10,852 nucleotides of DNA from Phoronis pallida (taxonomy: Eukaryota; Phoronida; Phoronidae), in contig JAOXYC010224239.1 of assembly GCA_028565715.1 (NCBI GenBank), positions 1 through 10,852 on the forward strand. The letters are read 5' to 3'. Each line of letters begins with the position of its first letter. Positions within the stretch are counted from its first letter, which is position 1. The translations under genes were made by a program, and so were the position numbers. Shown here piece by piece: positions 7,401 through 10,852 of this stretch. The notes beneath the pieces were generated by a model. That model ran no database searches and was not told the origin of the DNA. It worked only from the letters and a program-made list of their open reading frames with translations.

Positions 7401-8217
7401 TTTTTGTTGTAGTCCGATTCACAATGGCTGATCAATTTGCACTTTACATCAAAAAGGCTACACAGAGATTTCAGCTCCTGGAAAGACAATAAAACACTTA
7501 AACATCTTTATGTTACGATAAATAATAGAGAAATTGTTCAAAAAGTATATGAATAAACGGTACAAGTCAAATATAGCAGTCCTTCACATATTTCCGTTAT
7601 TCAGTCAATGTGTTTTAATTGACTGAATAACAGGAAGTAAATGAGGGACTGCTATATTCGACTTAAACCGAATAAACTTCCGAACTATTTATATAATTTC
7701 AAATGGAACCACACTTGCAACGCTGGTAGGCTAGCTGGTACCGCTATAGCAAGGCTGCCAAGTCTCCCGGATTAGCCGGGAGTCTCCAGTATTTAGATGC
7801 TAAATCAACCCATTAAAATGCCTGTCTCCCGGATATGAAAACCAGATGGCCCATCTGGAACAATGTTAAATTTGGAATCTCCCGGATTGGCAAGTGAATC
7901 TCCAGTATTTGAACCAGATGTGGTTGGTTGCACTGTATAGTCTATTAGAGTCTATAGACTTGTACAATGATTACCATCTCTCGAATTCTTGTAGTTAGAG
8001 AATTCAAGAGACGTTTGCCCAATCTCGACAGGCGAATACTAGATTGACTTACTAATCAGCTTATTGACTGACTGAATGATTCATGAATTTTCAGTTTTTC
8101 TACTATTGATCACTCAGGCCACTCAGCTGATTGTGAAAACAATGCAATCAAACTCACGGCTAAGTGAAAATCAACGTGTTCGTTGGCAAAGTGAAGCAAA
8201 TAGCGTCTACAAGCCAT
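1348..8217 (-). CDS. TRMT11: tRNA (guanine(10)-N2)-methyltransferase catalytic subunit, 14 coding exons
   Basis: In eukaryotes this enzyme uses S-adenosylmethionine to form N2-methylguanosine at position 10 of cytoplasmic tRNAs, with TRMT112 as partner. Coding exons in transcript order: 8158-8217, 7400-7477, 6938-7011, 6575-6656, 5805-5897, 5023-5160, 4568-4628, 4265-4360, 3543-3623, 3040-3207, 2663-2729, 2240-2371, 1653-1776, 1348-1458. The total is 1365 bases, or 454 residues plus stop; every intron is GT-AG and every phase agrees. The N-terminal part (residues 1 to about 175) matches the THUMP-like tRNA-binding region, including GEVNLKKP. SAM-binding motif I is FDPFVGTG (221-228), an acidic GTDLD lies at 243-247, DENIRANLR at 268-276, and the catalytic DPPYGIRE at 310-317. 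The conserved C-terminal blocks GRLVYWLP, HPCFTLVSNCEQ and RRLITMEK follow. The start ATG has A at -3 and G at +4. No damage is seen, so it appears functional. Confidence 0.97.
1600..1620. repeat. Small hairpin in TRMT11 intron 13
   Basis: AGATGCC and GGCATCT form a perfect 7-bp stem with a 7-base loop, about 30 bases past the exon 13 donor. It may be chance; no function is claimed. Confidence 0.4.
1653..1776 (-). CDS. TRMT11: TRMT11 coding exon 13 (residues 377-418)
   Basis: Encodes YTEENVPRHPCFTLVSNCEQ and ARRLITMEK. YTEE, HPC and SNCEQ are near-invariant in TRMT11 and make this the most recognisable C-terminal block. Donor GTAAGTC, phase 0 end. Confidence 0.96.
1954..2014 (+). mobile_element. 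5'-truncated SINE tail in TRMT11 intron 12
   Basis: Positions 1989-2014 match 3423-3448 at 24 of 26 bases, and weaker similarity reaches back to about 1954. The shared part is the 3' end of the SINE in intron 9; the tRNA-like head is absent. This is what a 5'-truncated retroposed copy, or a partial copy of a relative with the same tail, would look like. The remainder of intron 12 (1777-2239) shows nothing else I can name. Confidence 0.6.
2240..2371 (-). CDS. TRMT11: TRMT11 coding exon 12 (residues 334-376)
   Basis: Encodes YQLSDVFTDLLNFAAKYL and GRLVYWLPIFIP, matching the LSD-(M/V)F-x-DLLNFAA and GRLVYWLP blocks. It ends two bases into the aspartate codon finished by exon 13. Donor GTAAGTT. 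Confidence 0.96.
2372..3039 (-). other. TRMT11 introns 11 and 10 (2372-2662, 2730-3039)
   Basis: Two AT-rich introns flanking exon 11. I see no repeat, RNA gene or extra coding segment. A phrase resembling a tRNA A-box lies at 2507-2519 but has no partner B-box. Confidence 0.6.
2663..2729 (-). CDS. TRMT11: TRMT11 coding exon 11 (catalytic PPYGIRE)
   Basis: Completes DPPYGIRE (310-317) and continues GTKKVGPRRQEAPVEK. The stretch after GIRE is variable in the family, and here it is shorter than in human TRMT11. The DPPY motif is typical of methyltransferases acting on an exocyclic amino group. Confidence 0.95.
3040..3207 (-). CDS. TRMT11: TRMT11 coding exon 10 (ends in catalytic TD-P)
   Basis: The largest exon. 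It encodes GEDENIRANLRHYGLEQYYL, then FVADAS, and ends DAIITD plus the first base of the proline codon. The catalytic DPPY motif is therefore split across the junction with exon 11, which confirms the join. Confidence 0.96.
3285..3470 (+). mobile_element. tRNA-derived SINE in TRMT11 intron 9
   Basis: The head (3285 to about 3357) looks like a decayed tRNA gene. An A-box-like TAGTGGTTAAAG is at 3297-3308, and GGTTCGATTAC at 3336-3346 is one base from the B-box consensus. An unrelated body of about 90 bases follows, ending in a tail module at 3423-3448 and then an A/T-rich end. The tail module recurs in intron 12, which marks it as a repeat family. It lies antisense to TRMT11. Both limits are approximate, as I found no clear target-site duplication. 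I do not assign a named SINE family. Confidence 0.75.
3543..3623 (-). CDS. TRMT11: TRMT11 coding exon 9 (SAM-site acidic residue)
   Basis: Encodes SLLVSAAHFGGYVIGTDLDW and on to HGQ. The acidic residues of GTDLD (D245, D247) fall where Rossmann-fold methyltransferases usually bind the ribose of the cofactor. The donor is GTATGTA. Confidence 0.95.
3761..4000. mobile_element. Foldback (MITE-like) element in TRMT11 intron 8
   Basis: Nearly the whole segment is a long inverted repeat. The ends pair perfectly over 17 bases (AAGTGAAAATACGAAAA at 3761-3777 with 3984-4000). The inner arms pair perfectly over 19 bases (CCCATTGCACAAATCATAA at 3847-3865 with 3888-3906). The loop is about 22 bases (3866-3887). 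There is no coding capacity, as in non-autonomous DNA transposons. Outside it, 3720-3732 and 4004-4016 form a 12-of-13 direct repeat that may or may not be a duplicated target. Confidence 0.75.
4265..4360 (-). CDS. TRMT11: TRMT11 coding exon 8 (SAM motif I)
   Basis: Encodes NTSMEHKLSMVMTNLA and then NSIVFDPFVGTG. DPFVGTG at residues 222-228 is the glycine-rich motif that binds the S-adenosylmethionine cofactor. The last glycine codon is split with exon 9. Confidence 0.96.
4568..4628 (-). CDS. TRMT11: TRMT11 coding exon 7 (residues 176-195 and part of 196)
   Basis: Encodes VADGQRNNIKKYDLKQRHFI plus the first base of a glycine codon. It matches the ADGQR and K-x-RHFIG-NTSM block that leads into the methyltransferase domain. 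Only 61 bases long. Confidence 0.95.
4629..5022 (-). other. TRMT11 intron 6, no feature seen
   Basis: 394 bases of AT-rich intron between exons 7 and 6. I see no repeat, RNA gene or additional exon in it. Confidence 0.6.
5023..5160 (-). CDS. TRMT11: TRMT11 coding exon 6 (residues 130-175)
   Basis: Encodes YIVEHVGFKGEVNLKKPD through YMYLGKW. FKGEVNLKKP and the (Y/F)LG(K/R)W ending are family hallmarks at the edge of the THUMP-like region. Donor GTAAGTT, phase 0 at both ends. Confidence 0.96.
5344..5399 (-). other. Candidate cassette (poison) or alternative first exon in TRMT11 intron 5
   Basis: A 56-base minus-strand segment with a good acceptor (TTTTTCTTAG) and a good donor (GTATGT), lying between exons 5 and 6. 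Its length is not a multiple of three. Splicing it between the phase-0 exons 5 and 6 would bring a TAA after ten codons. Another frame is open throughout and joins exon 6 in phase, with an internal ATG at 5371-5373. TRMT11 homology runs directly from exon 5 to exon 6, so the standard transcript does not need this segment. It may be only a chance pair of splice sites. Confidence 0.2.
5523..5710. other. Possible repeat remnant in TRMT11 intron 5
   Basis: A locally GC-richer stretch between two copies of ATTTCACCTT (near 5524 and 5677) and two AAAATTTTAT stretches. This could be an old insertion with flanking direct repeats, but no family features are visible and the borders are guesses. Confidence 0.2.
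5805..5897 (-). CDS. TRMT11: TRMT11 coding exon 5 (residues 99-129)
   Basis: Encodes the SAYLSPDITFKVLINGFNKS segment through EQTLEKIN, corresponding to the YKI-x-I-x-x-FNK block of the family. Acceptor TTTCAG, donor GTAAGTC, phase 0 at both ends. Confidence 0.93.
6271..6555. mobile_element. Foldback (MITE-like) element in TRMT11 intron 4
   Basis: A long inverted repeat. A perfect 22-bp pair lies at 6303-6324 with 6502-6523, and a perfect 12-bp pair GGTAAATTTGAG at 6361-6372 with 6449-6460. The centre holds the palindrome GTCGTACGAC (6402-6411) flanked by AACCTT and AAGGTT. The arms are imperfect elsewhere. No transposase is present, and its sequence is unlike the foldback elements in introns 8 and 1. 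I could not find a convincing target-site duplication. The right edge lies about 20 bases from the exon 4 donor. Confidence 0.75.
6575..6656 (-). CDS. TRMT11: TRMT11 coding exon 4 (residues 71-98)
   Basis: Encodes K-SAFELWSEGETLDE and on to FPESLL; FELW is a clear family match. The donor GTAGGTT lies only about 20 bases from the edge of a long inverted repeat in the next intron. Confidence 0.93.
6938..7011 (-). CDS. TRMT11: TRMT11 coding exon 3 (residues 47-70 and part of 71)
   Basis: Encodes NPFVAAEFLS through SRTVLIK. A strong poly-T tract before CAG marks the acceptor and the donor is GTAAGTA. It ends two bases into the lysine codon completed by exon 4. Confidence 0.93.
7120..7340. other. 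GC-richer unclassified segment in TRMT11 intron 2
   Basis: This part of intron 2 is clearly less AT-rich than its surroundings and contains small inverted repeats: GTTGAT with ATCAAC, CAGAAG with CTTCTG, and the palindrome GCCATTTGGC. No open coding frame or tRNA-like promoter was found. It could be a decayed mobile element; I cannot classify it. Confidence 0.25.
7400..7477 (-). CDS. TRMT11: TRMT11 coding exon 2 (residues 21-46)
   Basis: Begins ELKSLCSLF, matching the E-(I/L)-KSL-LLF block of the family. The acceptor is CAG and the donor is GTATTA, the weakest donor in this gene by consensus. Phase 0 at both ends. Confidence 0.93.
7551..7677. mobile_element. Foldback MITE with 8-bp target-site duplication, TRMT11 intron 1
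   Basis: A 111-base element at 7559-7669 is flanked by perfect 8-bp direct repeats, GAATAAAC (7551-7558 and 7670-7677). The arms (7559-7609 and 7618-7669) pair over almost their whole length with an 8-base loop, and the innermost 14 bases pair perfectly (GTTATTCAGTCAAT). The ends read GGT-x-x-AAGTC. Target duplications of 8 bp are typical of hAT and also occur with P and Merlin elements, so the superfamily is not settled. It is non-coding and therefore non-autonomous. Confidence 0.85.
7763..7910. repeat. CCCGG-rich direct repeat in TRMT11 intron 1
   Basis: TCTCCCGGATT occurs at 7763 and 7878, with TCTCCCGGAT at 7825. The first and last copies are each followed by TCTCCAGTATTT (7783-7794 and 7899-7910), giving a two-unit direct repeat spaced about 115 bases. 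CCAGATGG-C-CCATCTGG at about 7841-7857 is a near-perfect palindrome. It looks like a fragment of a dispersed repeat, family unknown. Confidence 0.5.
7977..8011. repeat. Hairpin in TRMT11 intron 1
   Basis: TCTCTCGAATTCT (7977-7989) pairs with 7999-8011 at 12 of 13 positions around a 9-base loop. Just upstream is the palindrome AGTCTATAGACT. Function unknown; possibly the remnant of another foldback element. Confidence 0.4.
8158..8217 (-). CDS. TRMT11: TRMT11 coding exon 1 (residues 1-20)
   Basis: Begins MACRRYLLHFANEHVDFHLA, matching the RYLL-x-A-x-EH start of TRMT11 proteins. The donor is GTGAGTT in phase 0. Whether a non-coding exon lies further upstream cannot be told. Confidence 0.93.
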
Positions 8218-8241
8218 CGTATCTAAACAATTCCTAAGTTA

Positions 8242-8301
8242 GTAAACACTGGTAACAGGTAAACAGGTGAAGAACTGAAGCGAAGGACAGTTTTGTAAAC
8301 A
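8242..8301 (+). promoter_or_regulatory. Cluster of three forkhead-type GTAAACA motifs
   Basis: Exact GTAAACA at 8242-8248, 8259-8265 and 8295-8301, all on the plus strand, plus a related CTAAACA at 8223-8229. GTAAACA is the core bound by forkhead factors such as FOXO and FOXA. The sites lie 25-84 bases upstream of the TRMT11 ATG, so part may be 5' UTR. Binding is inferred from sequence alone. Confidence 0.35.
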
Positions 8302-8345
8302 TGTGTGTAAAATACAAATTGCCGGTAGATGTCTCTTGTCAGTGA

Positions 8346-8354
8346 TGACCTTGA
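8346..8354 (-). promoter_or_regulatory. TCAAGGTCA extended nuclear-receptor half-site
   Basis: TGACCTTGA on the plus strand reads TCAAGGTCA on the minus strand. This is the exact extended half-site of estrogen-related receptor and SF-1 type monomeric nuclear receptors. It lies roughly midway between the two start codons. A single 9-mer can occur by chance. Confidence 0.3.
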
Positions 8355-8572
8355 CTTTTCAAAAAAATATAGTCTCTAAATCCGTGATAGTTTTGTCAAA
8401 TTGTTATACTGTTTTATTTATGCAAAGGCTTGGACACTAGAGAAAAAGTAATAATTGAAATTTACAAATTTTGGTTTGAAAATATCGTGTATATGGACAT
8501 TATTCACGTTGCAACACATTAATCCAAGACATATCCTGGCGGTCATGTTGCAAACTACTTCAATAAACAACA

Positions 8573-8707
8573 ATGGCTGGCATTGGTCTTGAACTCCTCT
8601 ATTCCAGTGTTCAAAACCAATTAAAATCACAAAATGATGCTTTGATGTGTTGTTTACACTGGCACATGATCACAAATGGTTTCAAGGTTATAGGTGTTGG
8701 CAATTCT
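8573..8707 (+). CDS. PSMF1: PSMF1 coding exon 1 (residues 1-45)
   Basis: Begins MAGIGLELLYSSVQNQLKSQ; DALMCCLHWHMITNGF and IGVGNS match the family start closely. The frame stays open past the exon to 8866, but homology ends at the GTAAGTG donor at 8708. Confidence 0.95.
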
Positions 8708-10852
8708 GTAAGTGAAAACCCTGTATTGAAGATAACTAATTCATTTTCGTTACCGTTCAAATTTGCTGACATGAGTGACATGACATGGGAATTCCCCCCA
8801 TTGCCACACCAGTCCCAGACCCACAACAACACAAGCCTCATCAGCTATTTTTCTCAGCTTCTCTGAGAGATGTATGCTACCCACTTACCTACTGATTGAC
8901 TGTTTAGCTTTTTTCCAATGCACGGAGTAACACTATAACCTGGTAACAGGCAGCTAGTTGACAATCAAGCCCAAGTAACGTAACTCACAATAGCAGTAGC
9001 TGTGGGACGGGATCTTTCCTGCCTAACAGCCAGCTAGTTTTAAAGTATTTTCCGAATGCTGAATAGCTCAAGACTTAGTCTGAAATAAGGAACCAAATGA
9101 ATTTGCAAGGAATTTGGTCAGGTGACATATTTAATGTCCAAAGAGCCTCGAGTGGTGTATGTATGATTTATAATTCACCTTAACTTCGTTTCATTGCTGA
9201 GTTATAGATTGTGTTCCTTTCCATTTTAGGCTCCTGCTGATCCATTATCTGCAAAGGCTTCCGAGATTTTACCTAGTGGATGGAATGAAGACCAGAATGT
9301 TTACAACTTAATTTACAAAGATAACAAAAATGATATTTCATTTATGAAATGTCTCAAGGCACCAGATGCAGAATTACTGGTTCATGTTCTGGTAAACAAT
9401 TTATATGTTTTGTGTGTCACCCTGTGAGTAAATGTTTCCAAAACTTGCTTCAAAGTAAGGCCACTCCAAGTGTTCTCAATAAGTTCACTTTCATTGCAAA
9501 TTTACTGCTTAATGAGTTCACAAGTTTGTTCTTGTTTTAAACTGACAGTTGGCCTTTATTATGAAAAAATCTATTTTATAGTGTTGTCTTTTTCCTAGAA
9601 ACTCATTGAATTTTACTAAATGTTTAAAATTTCTTTTTACAACTTCCAACTTACTAGTTAATGTATTTATTTCATTCATGATAATTATTTTCAGAGATCA
9701 TCTGACAATGTCATTTGCAACCTGTCACTCAATGCCAACGACTACGTCACACAACAGTTTTCATCCTTTGATAGGTATTATTTGTTGAATAATTTATGAA
9801 AAAAAGACATGCATAGTATGTCAACACTACAGATTATCAAAACTTGCTTTGTTCTTTTATAAAATACGTTAAATCAGGCTGAACTAATCCCATAGATTGC
9901 CTAGTGTTTAGATTTACAGTATGTAATGATGTTTGTACATCATCACACAGTCTAGAAATGGAGCGCATAATCTCCATCTTCTAATAAAATAATCTAAACT
10001 AAGTTTATCATTTATAACATATAATTTATTTTCTTTGATATTTATTTTCAGTGCATTTAAAAATCTTGATAAACTGACTAAAGAATTCAACAGTGAGGTC
10101 ACATCAAAGTTATTTGCCTCTAAATCTGATAAGCAAAAACACAACCAGAAAGTCAAAGAAGAGGTTGGACAGTCAAGTAAACCCAGGAATGATGACCCAC
10201 TGAGAGACAGGAGGTCTGAACACAGGACACCTCATCCTTATGGTGGCAGGGATGACTTTGGGTATTATCAACATCTTTTATCTTAGGCTTCCTATTTTAC
10301 TTGTAAAATGGAACTCAACAATAACAAACCAGTATATAAAGATTGATTAAGGTTATGGAATTGTCAGAACTAGCCTTTAGTCATTAATTTTAAAATGGTT
10401 GAGGTTTCGTTGTTTGATAGCTAGAAAGACTTACATTCCCTGCTTATTGGCCCAGAAGTATCTTGATACTTAGTATAAGTGATAGCATATCTTTCTTTGA
10501 TCATTCGAAGTTTATTCAAAATGTTTCTCAATGTGATGTACAGTACTTTAAATGCTCTACATTAAACCAATATATGAAATATACAGTCAAGTAAAATACA
10601 AATGGATGGTCAGGTAAAGAATCAGGTAGGCTACAACACAAGGTTGAGAAATTTTTTTATTGTGGAAAAGTCTTTTTACTGATGTGGTTGTTCATCCTTT
10701 TATATTTTGATCTTTCTATTAAGGATGGGCACCAATGACCCCTTCTCCCTTGGCCGTCGAGATCTTGATCCACTTGCTGCTGGTCGAGGAAGTGGTGGTG
10801 GCATGGTAATGGATCCATTCCATGGCGGATTCCCAGGTGGTCCAGGAGGATT
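8573..10852 (+). CDS. PSMF1: Proteasome inhibitor PI31 subunit, five coding exons, 3' end beyond window
   Basis: PI31 binds the 20S proteasome, inhibits it in vitro, and has been linked to proteasome assembly and transport in animals. Exons: 8573-8707, 9230-9391, 9695-9774, 10052-10261, 10724-10852 (continuing). These give 238 codons plus 2 bases, all in phase with GT-AG junctions. The start MAG-x-x-LELL, the DALMCCLHW block (22-30), LPSGWN (59-64) and the NLSLNANDY block (108-116) match the N-terminal FP-type domain, which binds F-box proteins and dimerises. The tail is Gly/Pro-rich with DP repeats: DDPLRDRR, NDPFSLGRRDLDPLAAGRG and MVMDPF, as in the family's C-terminal region. Human PI31 has 271 residues from memory, so only a short C-terminal part, including any proteasome-binding HbYX end, is missing. 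Start chosen at the conserved MAG with good context. Confidence 0.95.
8708..9229 (+). other. PSMF1 intron 1
   Basis: 522 bases of non-coding sequence. A short imperfect direct repeat AACAG(G/C)CAGCTAGTT lies at 8945-8959 and 9025-9039 (14 of 15 bases, 80 bases apart). Nothing else was recognised. Confidence 0.6.
9230..9391 (+). CDS. PSMF1: PSMF1 coding exon 2 (residues 46-99)
   Basis: Encodes APADPLSAKASEILPSGWNE, VYNLIYKD and on to LLVHVL. LP-(S/A)-GWN and the Y-x-L-x-Y pattern match the FP-type domain. Acceptor TTTTAG, donor GTAAACA, phase 0 at both ends. Confidence 0.94.
9392..9694 (+). other. PSMF1 intron 2, no feature seen
   Basis: 303 bases, T-rich toward the 3' end with a strong acceptor (ATTTTCAG). 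No repeat or RNA gene was seen. Confidence 0.6.
9695..9774 (+). CDS. PSMF1: PSMF1 coding exon 3 (residues 100-125 and part of 126)
   Basis: Encodes RSSDNVICNLSLNANDYVTQ and QFSSFD, matching the V-x-(D/N)L(T/S)LN-x-(D/N)DY block. It ends in AG, completed to a serine codon by the first base of exon 4. Donor GTATTA. Confidence 0.94.
10052..10261 (+). CDS. PSMF1: PSMF1 coding exon 4 (residues 126-196)
   Basis: Encodes AFKNLDKLTKEFNSEVTSKL, then a Lys/Glu/Gln-rich linker (SDKQKHNQKVKEEVGQ) and the first DP motif, DDPLRDRR. The linker is low in complexity and probably disordered. It ends GG before GTATTA, with the glycine codon completed in exon 5. Confidence 0.93.
10262..10723 (+). other. PSMF1 intron 4
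   Basis: 462 bases of AT-rich intron. The only structure noticed is a small palindrome AAGTATC-TT-GATACTT near 10456-10471. No coding or mobile sequence was recognised. Confidence 0.6.
10724..10852 (+). CDS. PSMF1: PSMF1 coding exon 5 (residues 196-238, incomplete)
   Basis: Encodes MGTNDPFSLGRRDLDPLAAG, then a glycine run, MVMDPFHGGFPGGPGG and two bases of a further codon at the window edge. DLDP and M-(V/I)-x-DP(F/L) are signatures of the PI31 C-terminal region. The exon continues outside the window, so no stop is seen. Confidence 0.94.

Larger units (their letters stand above)
8218..8572. promoter_or_regulatory. Head-to-head (bidirectional) promoter spacer TRMT11 / PSMF1
   Basis: Only 355 bases separate the two divergent start codons, so both 5' UTRs and core promoters must fit here unless non-coding first exons lie elsewhere. 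I see no clear TATA box at a fitting distance. It holds three GTAAACA motifs near the TRMT11 side and one TGACCTTGA near the middle. Both ATGs have A at -3 and G at +4. It is AT-rich and not an obvious CpG island. Confidence 0.7.

Noticed and set aside
8611-8841. 76-residue minus-strand open frame
   Set aside because: It is a shadow of PSMF1 exon 1 and the start of its intron; the plus strand carries the conserved protein.
1-10852. Multi-gene defence, biosynthetic or CRISPR-like system
   Set aside because: The window holds spliced animal housekeeping genes and ordinary intronic repeats; no spaced direct-repeat array, operon or such gene set is present.

Overview
This is a window of animal (metazoan) nuclear DNA, AT-rich, with short exons, GT-AG introns and intronic transposon remains. 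There is no bacterial, viral or CRISPR content. The two recognisable proteins are conserved eukaryotic housekeeping proteins that differ from the human ones along their whole length. A tRNA-derived SINE and several foldback MITE-like elements sit in the introns. An invertebrate is likely (deuterostome or lophotrochozoan); the sequence does not let me name the species.

Layout, left to right. (1) Positions 1-93 look like the last coding exon of a plus-strand gene I do not recognise, followed by its 3' UTR. (2) Positions 1348-8217, minus strand, hold a complete 14-exon gene for TRMT11, the catalytic subunit of the tRNA guanosine-10 N2-methyltransferase. I rebuilt it exon by exon. All phases agree and the product is 454 residues, against about 463 in human from memory. 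Genes 1 and 2 are tail to tail. (3) Positions 8218-8572 are a 355-bp head-to-head spacer that must hold the promoters of both flanking genes. It contains three exact GTAAACA forkhead-type motifs and one TCAAGGTCA nuclear-receptor half-site. (4) Positions 8573-10852, plus strand, hold the first five coding exons (238 codons plus 2 bases) of PSMF1/PI31, a proteasome regulator. The C-terminal end lies beyond the window.

The introns of TRMT11 carry most of the non-gene structure. They hold three unrelated long inverted repeats (3761-4000, 6271-6555, 7559-7669, the last with a perfect 8-bp target-site duplication). They also hold a tRNA-headed SINE (3285-about 3470), a 5'-truncated relative sharing its tail (about 1954-2014), a CCCGG-rich direct repeat (7763-7910) and a possible 56-bp cassette exon (5344-5399).

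TRMT11 acts in tRNA modification and PI31 in proteasome assembly, transport or regulation. No direct functional link between them is known to me; the divergent arrangement suggests only possible co-regulation. I found no convincing new multi-gene system here. The points most worth checking are the shared promoter, the forkhead cluster, the foldback elements inside one pre-mRNA and the candidate cassette exon.
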